Positions 1 to 7,370 of a stretch of 64,000 nucleotides of DNA are shown one piece after another. Source of the DNA: Clostridia bacterium (GTDB lineage Bacteria; Bacillota; Clostridia; Oscillospirales; CAG-382). Position numbers and translations under genes: made by a program. The stretch lies in assembly GCA_017429165.1 (NCBI GenBank), contig JAFRPL010000029.1, positions 1 to 64,000 of the forward strand, written 5' to 3'. The notes under the pieces are model-generated. The model was not told where the DNA came from and did no database searches. It saw nothing but the letters and a program-made list of their open reading frames with translations. How positions within the stretch are numbered: position 1 is the first letter of the stretch; each line of letters begins with the position of its first letter.

Positions 1-903
1 GGTGCCATACTCGTTGTCGCCGCTACCGACGGCCCCATGCCCCAGACCCGTGAGCACGTTCTGCTTGCCCGTCAGGTCGGCGTTCCCGCAATGGTAGTTT
101 ATATGAACAAGACCGACCTCGTGGACGACGAAGAACTCCTCGAGATCGTCGAAATGGAAGTTCGCGACCTGCTTTCCGAATACGGATTCCCCGGTGACGA
201 CGTTCCCATTATCCGCGGTTCCGCCCGTGAAGCTCTCCTTTCCGAATCCAAGGATCCCAACGACCCCGTCTATGCTTCCATCAAAGAGCTCATGGACGCT
301 GTCGATGAATACATCCCCACTCCGGAAAGAAACGACGCGCTCCCCTTCCTTATGCCTGTTGAAGACGTCTTCTCCATCTCCGGCCGCGGCACCGTTGCCA
401 CCGGCAGAGTTGAGCGTGGCGTTATCAAAGCTTACGACAACGTCGAAATCGTCGGCCTTCAGGACGAAGCCAAGAACGTCGTCGTTACTTCGCTCGAAAT
501 GTTCCGTAAGATCCTCGACTTCGCAGAAGCCGGCGATAACGTCGGCTGCCTGCTCCGCGGCGTAGACAGAAAAGAAATCGAACGCGGCCAGGTCCTTGCT
601 AAGCCCGGTTCCATCCATCCGCACACCAAGTTCGTCGGTCAGGTTTACGTCCTTACCGAAAAAGAAGGCGGCCGTCATAAGCCCTTCTTCTCCAACTACC
701 GTCCTCAGTTCTATTTCAGAACTACCGACGTTACCGGCGTTATCACTCTTCCCGACGGCGTGGATATGTGCCGTCCCGGCGATAACGTAGATATGTCCGT
801 TGAACTTATCACCCCTATCGCTATAGAAAAAGGTCTTCGTTTCGCTATTCGTGAAGGCGGCAGAACCGTCGGTTCCGGCGTCGTTATCGATATAAAGGAA
901 TAA
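1..903 (+). CDS. tuf: Elongation factor Tu, 3' part (5' end outside window)
   Basis: EF-Tu delivers aminoacyl-tRNA to the ribosomal A site in a GTP-dependent manner. The open frame runs in from base 1 without a start, so this is the C-terminal 300 residues of a protein usually of about 395. The fragment enters the GTPase domain just before the PQTREH stretch, shows the guanine-specificity motif NKTD (NKxD) near residue 36, then the two beta-barrel domains (for example TGRVERG and the C-terminal GRTVGSGVV). The ATG at base 37 is internal, not a start. The stop is TAA at 901-903. An FMN riboswitch begins only 23 bases after it, with no terminator visible between. Identification is secure. Confidence 0.98.
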   Translation, partial: GAILVVAATDGPMPQTREHVLLARQVGVPAMVVYMNKTDLVDDEELLEIVEMEVRDLLSEYGFPGDDVPIIRGSAREALLSESKDPNDPVYASIKELMDAVDEYIPTPERNDALPFLMPVEDVFSISGRGTVATGRVERGVIKAYDNVEIVGLQDEAKNVVVTSLEMFRKILDFAEAGDNVGCLLRGVDRKEIERGQVLAKPGSIHPHTKFVGQVYVLTEKEGGRHKPFFSNYRPQFYFRTTDVTGVITLPDGVDMCRPGDNVDMSVELITPIAIEKGLRFAIREGGRTVGSGVVIDIKE

Positions 904-926
904 TCGACCTGTATTGAATAACCGTT

Positions 927-1038
927 TGCTTCGGGGCGGGGTGCAAATCCCCACCGGCTGTATAGTCAGCTAACGCGGTCTTCCGCGCCGAACGGGTGAA
1001 ATTCCCGTACCGACGGTATAGTCCGGATGACAGAAGCA
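927..1038 (+). promoter_or_regulatory. FMN riboswitch (RFN element)
   Basis: The conserved FMN aptamer is present: closing stem P1 TGCTTC (927-932) pairs with GAAGCA (1033-1038), and the core contains the typical GGGGCGGGGTGCAAATCCCC, CCGGC, GGGTGAAATTCCC and GTCCGGATGACAGAAG elements. FMN binding stabilises P1 and normally lets the downstream terminator form. It precedes an unknown gene and ribU, which matches the known role of such switches in riboflavin uptake genes. No strong promoter is obvious in the 23 bases between tuf and P1, so the start of the leader RNA is unclear. Confidence 0.95.
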
Positions 1039-1055
1039 CAAGCACAAGCTTTTTG

Positions 1056-1093
1056 CGCCCCGGTGTATGTTTTACATCGGGGCGTGCTTTTTT
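1056..1093 (+). terminator. Riboswitch expression-platform terminator
   Basis: A 12-base stem, CGCCCCGGTGTA (1056-1067) with TACATCGGGGCG (1073-1084), has one G-U pair, a 5-base loop and is followed by TGC and six T. It lies 17 bases after the FMN aptamer and 13 bases before the start codon at 1107, so it should stop transcription when FMN is bound. Confidence 0.9.
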
Positions 1094-1106
1094 CGGAGGC
1101 GTTAGT

Positions 1107-1601
1107 ATGACTCAAACAGAAAAAGACGCGCTGAATTCCGTTTATTCACGGATGTACGAATCTGCGCTGCAGCTCGACGCCGCGCTCAATTCGGGCGGCT
1201 ATGAATGCGACTGGGGCTGGTACAATCACGGGATCGATCCTAATACCGGCGACGTGGTCCCGTACCCGGTGCCGGTGTTCACCGTCTACGGCGTGGGCGG
1301 GATCGCGATCACGCCCGAAGGCAGTGTTTTTGATTCCCGCCTTTCCAAGATCAAGCTTATGTCCATGAACCCCGAGACCGTGTTTTCGGGCAGGAGGGCG
1401 GAGGTTTACGATATGGAAAACGGTGAAACCGTGGTGTTTTCGAGCGGCGACGACGTAAAGACGTTCATATCGCGGCTGTTTCTCACCCCGTCGGACGATT
1501 TCAGGGTGTGCGTTTATATGCCGGGCGCTGTCTCGTTCAACGAATTCAGGTCGCTGCTCGCGGAATTTGCGGTAAGGGAGGAAGAAACGGATGAAGAATG
1601 A
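1107..1601 (+). CDS. Unknown protein, first gene under the FMN riboswitch
   Basis: A 164-residue soluble protein that I do not recognise. It has no signal peptide or membrane segment; the N-terminal 25 residues look helical (MTQTEKDALNSVY...), followed by a beta-rich part with a WGWYNHG segment near residue 40 and a PVPVFTVYGVGGI segment, and an acidic tail ending EEETDEE. The frame is open upstream to 996 inside the riboswitch, but the ATG at 1107 has a good GGAGG 7 bases before it, after the terminator, so this start is chosen. Its last 11 bases overlap the start of ribU, implying translational coupling and a shared response to FMN. The function is unknown; a role linked to flavin supply is only inference from position. 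Confidence 0.8.
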   Translation: MTQTEKDALNSVYSRMYESALQLDAALNSGGYECDWGWYNHGIDPNTGDVVPYPVPVFTVYGVGGIAITPEGSVFDSRLSKIKLMSMNPETVFSGRRAEVYDMENGETVVFSSGDDVKTFISRLFLTPSDDFRVCVYMPGAVSFNEFRSLLAEFAVREEETDEE

Positions 1602-2205
1602 AAGGATTAAAAAGCTCGCCGTCATAGCGATCTTTTCGGCGCTGGCGTTCGTGCTTATGCTTATCGAGTTTTCCACTCCGGTCATCCCTTCGTTCGTCAA
1701 GCTCGATTTTTCCGAGATCCCGGCGCTGCTCGCCGCGTTTCTGTTCGGTCCGCTCGAAGGGATAGCGGTCTGCCTGGTCAAAAACGTCATACATCTCGCC
1801 ATCACTTCCACCGGCGGCGTGGGCGAGCTCGCCAACTTCCTGCTCGGCGCGGCCTTCGCCGGTACCGCGGGGCTCGTTTACCGTTTCAAGCACACGTTTT
1901 GGGGCGGATTCTGGGGGTGCGTGAGCGGCAGCGTCGCGATGGCGATGATAAGTTTCCCGGTCAACCTCTTTGTGACGTATCCGTTTTACGCCAATTTGTT
2001 CTTCAAAGGGGATATGCAGGGGATAATCGAAATGTACAAGGCCCTGCTGCCTTCGTCGGATACGCTTGTCAAGTCGCTGCTCATATTCAACACGCCGTTC
2101 AATTTTGTAAAAGGGCTGCTCGTTTCGGCCGTGGTAATGCTTTGCTATAAGCGGCTTTCGGTGTTCTACAAGAATATCGGCAGCAAAAAGAAAAGCGCGG
2201 AATAG
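1591..2205 (+). CDS. ribU: Riboflavin transporter RibU (ECF transporter S component)
   Basis: A 204-residue membrane protein of ECF S-component type, the substrate-binding subunit that works with a shared EcfA-EcfA'-EcfT energising module to import riboflavin. About six hydrophobic helices are visible. The N-terminal region has the RibU-like pattern with a short helix, KLDFSEIPALLAAFLFGPLEG, and GGVGELANFLLGAAF. The C-terminus is Lys-rich (KKKSAE). The start lies inside the end of the preceding gene (ATG at 1591, stop of the neighbour at 1599-1601). The FMN riboswitch upstream independently supports riboflavin as substrate. No ecfA/ecfT genes are in the window, as expected for group II ECF systems. 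Confidence 0.93.
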   Translation: MKNERIKKLAVIAIFSALAFVLMLIEFSTPVIPSFVKLDFSEIPALLAAFLFGPLEGIAVCLVKNVIHLAITSTGGVGELANFLLGAAFAGTAGLVYRFKHTFWGGFWGCVSGSVAMAMISFPVNLFVTYPFYANLFFKGDMQGIIEMYKALLPSSDTLVKSLLIFNTPFNFVKGLLVSAVVMLCYKRLSVFYKNIGSKKKSAE

Positions 2206-2279
2206 TCATAAATCGTTTACACAGGGCACACACGGCGTCCACAAGTTAGGTGTATCATAAATACGGGAGGGCAGTAATA

Positions 2280-2690
2280 ATGAATGCCGCGTTTTATATC
2301 ACACCTAAAAGCAGCGTTACATATCTATTCGAAGACTGGACTGTCAAATACGCGCTCAGCCAGCTCAAAAAGCACGGCTACAACGCCGTTCCGGTCATAG
2401 ACCGCGACGGCTGCTACACCGGTTCGCTGAGCCAGGGCGACGTCCTTTGGTTCATATACGAGCTGATGCAGCACGGCGAGACCGATATTTTGGCGCAGTG
2501 CGAACGCACGCTCGTAAAGCAGATCGTCCCTCAGGGCAAATATCCGGCCGCGCATATAGATATCCCGGAATCCGAACTCGTGGAGCGCGCGCTGGAACAG
2601 AATTTCGTCCCGCTCGTCGACGACCGCAAGAGTTTTATCGGTATCGTCACCCGGCGTTCCATAATGAGCAAAAAGTTCAAACCGCTCTAA
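2280..2690 (+). CDS. Protein with two CBS domains
   Basis: A 136-residue protein made almost entirely of a CBS pair. The first CBS repeat covers about residues 10-60 (ALSQLKKHGYNAVPVIDRDGCYTGSLSQGDVLW) and the second about 75-130 (ELVERALEQNFVPLVDDRKSFIGIVTRRSIM). Such pairs bind adenosine nucleotides and act as energy sensors, often as free-standing regulators of other proteins. The frame also opens at a GTG at 2250, but the ATG at 2280 has a GGGAGGG 9 bases upstream and gives the normal domain boundary. The gene stands alone and ends in a bidirectional terminator. The partner is unknown. Confidence 0.88.
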   Translation: MNAAFYITPKSSVTYLFEDWTVKYALSQLKKHGYNAVPVIDRDGCYTGSLSQGDVLWFIYELMQHGETDILAQCERTLVKQIVPQGKYPAAHIDIPESELVERALEQNFVPLVDDRKSFIGIVTRRSIMSKKFKPL

Positions 2691-2695
2691 TATCG

Positions 2696-2732
2696 CAAAA
2701 AAGACCGGAAGGCATGCGCCTTCCGGTCTTTT
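2696..2732. terminator. Bidirectional terminator between convergent genes
   Basis: A 13-base perfect stem, AAGACCGGAAGGC (2701-2713) with GCCTTCCGGTCTT (2718-2730), has A residues before it and T residues after it. It serves the CBS gene (plus) and the DHHW gene (minus), which converge here. Confidence 0.9.
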
Positions 2733-2743
2733 GATATATTTGC

Positions 2744-3982
2744 TTAATCGACTAAGTCGGGGACCGACCTGAGCTGGAGCAGATTGTTCGTGGTGATAAG
2801 GTTTTCGAGATTGAAACAGATTATCACGCAGTCGTATTCGCGCGGGTCGATCTTTATGCTCGAAAGATTCGCTATGTTCAGCACGGTGAGATCGTATCTG
2901 CACGCCAGAAACTGCGCCAGCGAATGCCCGAACGAATCCTTTAGAAGCAGCGCCTTCTTATGGTAAGCGCCGTCTTCGTGCACCACTTCGGTATATACGT
3001 TGGTGCCGGAAAGGAACATACCGTATTTGTCGTAGCTTTCGAGATACGAAAGATCGAACAGGGAATTGTATTCCACGGCGTCTTCGCCCGTGTATTTTTT
3101 GGAAACATACATTTTGAGCTGCACGTTGGAATTGTCGCGCGCGGTCCAGTATTCTATGGTGTCGGGTTCGTTGTGCAGCATCCCGGCCTTGGCGGCGGTG
3201 GTGCCGATAAAGTCTTCCGCGGCGGTGTGCACTACGAACCTTTCAGGGTCGGGCGGGATATATCCCGCCGCCTTGCACAGCTCGGCGTACGCGTAATACG
3301 CGCCGAGCGTGGTCCAGTGGTGGTCAGTCTTGTAATAGACGTATTCGCCGTTGTCATAACGCGCGCGATAGATGTCGTACATATCTATAAAATGCCCGAG
3401 CCCTTCGGCGTTTTCGCGCACGCATTCTATAAGCGCGTCGCTGTTGTCTTTCGGGTAGGTGAACGCGCTGCACGCAACGTCCACGGTGCGCGGCGGCAGA
3501 AGCACGTAAAGCGGAACGCCCTTTTCGGCGAGCGCCGATTCAAGCGTTTTTATCGCCGCAAACTGCTTTTCTATATTCTTTGCGTAAAACGAATCGGTGT
3601 ACGGTTCTGCGGCGTAATTCCCGTCCTTGTCCACGTGGATCTCGCCGTCGGTGGCCTCGAAATATCTCACCGCGAGCTGACCGTTTTTGCCGATCAGCAC
3701 CCCGTTGTTTTCGCCTTTCAAAAGCAGGCGTTCCACCGAAGTTTTAAGTTCAAGGAACGCTTCGCGCAAAGGAAACTGGTCGTTGAAATAATCGTTGATC
3801 TGCGAACCGAATTTACCTGACGAAAACGATTCCCAGTTAAGTTCGGGGAACTGCTGCAGATATCGCCGCTCGGTGGGGGATTCCGCCTTGTCGGGTATTA
3901 TTATGAACGCCGCGGTAAGCGCAAAGATGAACAAAACGAACACGGCGGCGGTCACTATGCTTATCGTACGCTGTTGTTTCAT
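2744..3982 (-). CDS. DHHW/AlgJ-like SGNH-fold protein for polysaccharide O-acetylation
   Basis: A 412-residue protein with one N-terminal membrane anchor (about residues 8-29) and an extracytoplasmic domain of the DHHW/AlgX-AlgJ family. The diagnostic DHHW motif is at residues 220-223 within YYKTDHHWTTLGA, the catalytic Asp-His pair of these SGNH-like acetyltransferases. A later KDSFG motif (LLLKDSFGHSL) would carry the nucleophilic Ser, as in AlgJ/AlgX. Such proteins accept acetyl groups passed across the membrane by an MBOAT partner and place them on an exopolysaccharide or cell-wall glycan. The MBOAT gene lies 11 bases upstream and is surely the partner. The acceptor polymer cannot be read from the sequence. 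Confidence 0.88.
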   Translation of the reverse strand: MKQQRTISIVTAAVFVLFIFALTAAFIIIPDKAESPTERRYLQQFPELNWESFSSGKFGSQINDYFNDQFPLREAFLELKTSVERLLLKGENNGVLIGKNGQLAVRYFEATDGEIHVDKDGNYAAEPYTDSFYAKNIEKQFAAIKTLESALAEKGVPLYVLLPPRTVDVACSAFTYPKDNSDALIECVRENAEGLGHFIDMYDIYRARYDNGEYVYYKTDHHWTTLGAYYAYAELCKAAGYIPPDPERFVVHTAAEDFIGTTAAKAGMLHNEPDTIEYWTARDNSNVQLKMYVSKKYTGEDAVEYNSLFDLSYLESYDKYGMFLSGTNVYTEVVHEDGAYHKKALLLKDSFGHSLAQFLACRYDLTVLNIANLSSIKIDPREYDCVIICFNLENLITTNNLLQLRSVPDLVD

Positions 3983-3993
3983 GTTCCCGCCTC

Positions 3994-5406
3994 CTAAAAG
4001 ATAAAGTACAAAAACGGGCTGAAAGTGGAAGAAACTATATACGCAACCGCCACGCAGAGCACCGCGAGCATAAGCGCGGGGACCGCCCAGCGGAACGCGG
4101 CGTATTTTTCGTGCAGTTTTTCAAACAGCCGTTTGGGGACCGGAGTGGACGCAACGCCGCATATCGCAAGGATAGGCAGATACCTGAGCAGGTCGTAAAG
4201 GTCGGTGGAAGAGGCGAACCGCTCCACCCCTATACCGAACATGGCGCCCAGACAGTTCGCGCCCGCCGAAAGATCGGTGTGATAAAAGATGAGCCAGCCG
4301 ATAGCTATAAAGAACAGCGCGTATATGCGCGAAAACGCGCCGGGAAGTTTTTCCAGCAGTTTCAGCAGGAATACTTTTTCGATAATGAGTAAAACGCCGA
4401 AATACACGCCCCATATCAAAAAGTTCCAGCTCGCGCCGTGCCAGAATCCGGTGAGCAGCCATACCACGGCGATGTTGCGGAACTGCCTGAGCTTGCCCTT
4501 GCGGTTGCCGCCGAGCGGGATATAGACGTATTCCTTGAACCAGGTCGAAAGCGATATGTGCCATCTGCGCCAGAATTCGGTTATGGAGCGCGAAACGTAA
4601 GGGTAGTTGAAGTTTTCCAAAAATTCAAATCCGAACATCCGCCCGAGCCCTATCGCCATATCGGAATAACCCGAAAAATCAAAATAGATCTGGAACGTAT
4701 ATGCGATGACGAGCATCCACGCGGCAAGCGTTGTGGCGTGCACCGAAAGCGAAACGTCGGCGTTTTTCACTATTTCCGCCATCGCGTCGGCGAGTAATAT
4801 CTTTTTGGCGAGCCCGCAGACGAATCGGCGCGCGCCGGAAGCGAACTTATCGACGTTCTCTTCGCGGTGTACGAGCTGTTCGTCTATGTCCTTGTAGCGG
4901 ACAATAGGACCGGCTATGAGCTGAGGAAACAGGGTGACATAGGTGCCGAACGGTATGAAACGGCGCTGCAGCGCGGCGTCGCCGCGGTACACGTCTATGG
5001 AATAAGACATTATCTGGAACGTGTAGAACGATATGCCTATGGGCAGTTTGAGCCACGATATCGGCGCGAGCGACGAAAGCCCGGGAATGAGCGATAGGTT
5101 GGAAATAAAGAAATTAGTGTATTTGAAAAACAGCAGGAACGCCAGGTTTATGCCCAACGAAATGCCCAGGAACAGTCTGGCTTTTTTGGTATCGGTCTCG
5201 CGATACTTGGCTATAAGGAACCCGAATCCGTACGCCGCTGTGATCGAGACCGCCATGACGATAATGAATACCGGCTCGCCCCAGCCGTAGAATACGAGAC
5301 TGACGGCGAAAAGCACGGGCATGCGCAGCTTTTTGGGCACGATGAAATACAGTACCAGAAGTACCGCTAAAAAAGCAAATATGAATACCAGCGATGAAAA
5401 TACCAT
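3994..5406 (-). CDS. MBOAT family O-acyltransferase (AlgI/DltB/PatA-like)
   Basis: A 470-residue polytopic membrane protein with about ten to eleven hydrophobic segments. It has the AlgI-type signatures NFNYPYVSRSITEFWRRWHIS and GFWHGASWNFLIWG, the latter containing the invariant catalytic His (WHG). In AlgI-type systems this enzyme moves acyl groups from a cytoplasmic donor to the outer face of the membrane. It is immediately upstream of the DHHW protein, giving the usual MBOAT plus SGNH pair for O-acetylation of a surface polysaccharide. The first residues MVFSSLVFIFAFLAVLL are typical for the family start. Confidence in the family is very high; the target glycan is unknown. Confidence 0.93.
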   Translation of the reverse strand: MVFSSLVFIFAFLAVLLVLYFIVPKKLRMPVLFAVSLVFYGWGEPVFIIVMAVSITAAYGFGFLIAKYRETDTKKARLFLGISLGINLAFLLFFKYTNFFISNLSLIPGLSSLAPISWLKLPIGISFYTFQIMSYSIDVYRGDAALQRRFIPFGTYVTLFPQLIAGPIVRYKDIDEQLVHREENVDKFASGARRFVCGLAKKILLADAMAEIVKNADVSLSVHATTLAAWMLVIAYTFQIYFDFSGYSDMAIGLGRMFGFEFLENFNYPYVSRSITEFWRRWHISLSTWFKEYVYIPLGGNRKGKLRQFRNIAVVWLLTGFWHGASWNFLIWGVYFGVLLIIEKVFLLKLLEKLPGAFSRIYALFFIAIGWLIFYHTDLSAGANCLGAMFGIGVERFASSTDLYDLLRYLPILAICGVASTPVPKRLFEKLHEKYAAFRWAVPALMLAVLCVAVAYIVSSTFSPFLYFIF

Positions 5407-5425
5407 TATTGCTTACGCCTTTCGG

Positions 5426-6322
5426 TCATTTATCTTCCAATTCCAAAAGCGATTTGTCCACCGCGTCGCCTTTCGCCACGCCTATCACTTTTATTTCGGA
5501 AGGCGAAACGGTCTTCAGGGTGCCGTTGGCGTCGTTCAAGCGGATCTTGACTTTGCCGGTGAGGAAGTTCGATTCCACTATAACGCCTTTGCCGGCGCCG
5601 TAGGTGACGATGGAATCGACCTTGGGGAAAGTGCGGTATTCGTTTTCATAAACTTCGTTTTCAAATTTAAGGCAGCACATCAGTCTGCCGCAGGTGCCGG
5701 ATATCTTTGCCGACGAAAGCGAAAGGTTCTGTTCTTTCGCCATCTTTATTGATACCTGGTTGAAATCCGAAAGGAACGTCTTGCAGCAGAAAGGCCTGCC
5801 GCATATCCCTATGCCGCCTATCAGCCGCGCCTCGTCGCGCACGCCGATCTGCCGCAGTTCTATGCGCGTGCGGAACGTGGACGCCAGGTCTTTTACCAGT
5901 TCGCGGAAATCCACGCGCCCGTCGGCGGTGAAATAGAATATGAGCTTGGCGTTGTCAAACGTGTATTCCACGTCCACGAGCTGCATCATAAGGTCGTGCT
6001 TTTTGACTGCGTCTTCAAACAGCGGGCGCGCAGCTATTTCAAGTTCGCGGTTCTGCGCCTCCTTTTCGGCGTCTTCGGGAGTGGCTTTGCGCAGAACGGT
6101 CTTCAAGGGCGAAACTATCTCGCCCGAACTCACCATACGGTTGTCAAGCGCCACCTCGCCGTATTCCACGCCGCGCACGGTCTCGACTATCGCGTGTTCG
6201 CCTTCCGAAAACTTTATGTCTCCGGGCGAAAAATAGTAGACCTTGCCGGTGTTTCTGAATTTTATGCCTATTATCTCCACGAGTTCGGAGAGTTCGCTTG
6301 TTTTAATGGGTTCGTTGTCCAT
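5426..6322 (-). CDS. ricT: PSP1-domain protein RicT (YaaT)
   Basis: A 298-residue cytoplasmic protein of the PSP1/RicT family. In Bacillus subtilis RicT forms the Fe-S-containing RicA-RicF-RicT complex that influences RNase Y specificity, competence and sporulation. The family cysteines are all here: C174, C179, C180, C211, C216 and C217, in GIGICGRPFCC and CGRLMCC. The frame opens at a GTG three codons earlier, but the ATG at 6322 fits the family start (MDNEP). It follows holB by 14 bases, the same order as in many Bacillota (holB-yaaT), which supports both calls. No ricA or ricF is visible in this window. Confidence 0.94.
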   Translation of the reverse strand: MDNEPIKTSELSELVEIIGIKFRNTGKVYYFSPGDIKFSEGEHAIVETVRGVEYGEVALDNRMVSSGEIVSPLKTVLRKATPEDAEKEAQNRELEIAARPLFEDAVKKHDLMMQLVDVEYTFDNAKLIFYFTADGRVDFRELVKDLASTFRTRIELRQIGVRDEARLIGGIGICGRPFCCKTFLSDFNQVSIKMAKEQNLSLSSAKISGTCGRLMCCLKFENEVYENEYRTFPKVDSIVTYGAGKGVIVESNFLTGKVKIRLNDANGTLKTVSPSEIKVIGVAKGDAVDKSLLELEDK

Positions 6323-6336
6323 AGTCCGCACCTGCT

Positions 6337-7314
6337 TTATAAAATAGAATTGATATCGGCGCCCATTGCGGTGAGCGTCAGGTTTATGTTGGCGTTGCCG
6401 TCTATCTCTTCAAACGCCGAAAGCGCGCGTTCGGCGAGAAAAGTAATTTTGCGTTCGGTAGTCTGCCGCGCGTAAGATACCGCCTGCTCAGTATCGAGAA
6501 AAGCGAAATTCTGAGTGCGCTCTTTGGCGCGCAAGACGTCCGAAAACAGCGAAAACAGCATAAGCAGAAAATCTTTTGCCTTTTGCCTGTCGTAGCGTTT
6601 TGCCTTGAAGAACGATATCAGCTTGAATCCGTCGCGCCCGAACACCGCGCGCGCGTATTCCTCGGCGTCGGCGCGGATCTGCGAAAAACGCTTTTCCAAA
6701 AGCGTAAGCGCCTTGCCGGGTATGCCTTCGCACATCCTTACCGCGGGCTCGATCTCTTCGTTCGTCTTGCGCGGGAACATCTGCCGCAGCCACGATCCCA
6801 CGTCGGCGTTCGAAGCGGGGTAGAGCGTTATTATCTGTCCGCGCGAAATGACCGTGGGCAGCAGCGCTTCGCGTTTGTCGGTCAGCACAAAGAACACGGC
6901 GCTTTCGGGCGGTTCTTCAAAGAATTTCAGCAGCGCGTTTTGCGCCTGTACGTTCATCTTCTGTCCGTCCCTAATTATGTAAACCTTTTTGGCGCCTTCG
7001 TTGGGCATGAGGTATATGCTTTTCTTTATCTCGCGAACCACGTTCACGGTCAGCTGTGAGGCGTCCTTTTCTGGCGCGAAAACGAACAGGTCGGGGTGCG
7101 AGCCCGCCGCGAATTTTACGCAGTCGGAACACTTTCCGCACGGTTTCGGCTCGCCGCCGCACAGAATGGCGTTGGCGGCGAACGAAGCGAACGTGAATTT
7201 GCCCACGCCTTCGGCGCCTTCCACGATGTAGGCGTGCGAAAGCCGCCCGGAAGCGAGCTCTTTAAGAAAAGATTCTTTTTCTCTGCGGTTGAACCGCATA
7301 TCGGCGATATCCAT
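6337..7314 (-). CDS. holB: DNA polymerase III delta' subunit
   Basis: A 325-residue clamp-loader subunit that helps place the beta sliding clamp on DNA. The P-loop GAEGVGKFT lies at residues 33-41. The zinc module has cysteines at 52, 59, 62 and 65 (CGGEPKPCGKCSDC). The sensor region NVQAQNALLKFFEEPPESAVF and the ISRGQ motif follow. The C-terminal collar domain is poorly conserved, as usual. Downstream ricT is the normal neighbour. The start ATG encodes MDIADMRF; upstream are 56 bases to the GH38 stop. Confidence 0.95.
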   Translation of the reverse strand: MDIADMRFNRREKESFLKELASGRLSHAYIVEGAEGVGKFTFASFAANAILCGGEPKPCGKCSDCVKFAAGSHPDLFVFAPEKDASQLTVNVVREIKKSIYLMPNEGAKKVYIIRDGQKMNVQAQNALLKFFEEPPESAVFFVLTDKREALLPTVISRGQIITLYPASNADVGSWLRQMFPRKTNEEIEPAVRMCEGIPGKALTLLEKRFSQIRADAEEYARAVFGRDGFKLISFFKAKRYDRQKAKDFLLMLFSLFSDVLRAKERTQNFAFLDTEQAVSYARQTTERKITFLAERALSAFEEIDGNANINLTLTAMGADINSIL

Positions 7315-7370
7315 TCTTTCACGCCTTCTTTCATAGCATTATATCACATTTCGCGCCGTTTGAAAAGGGG

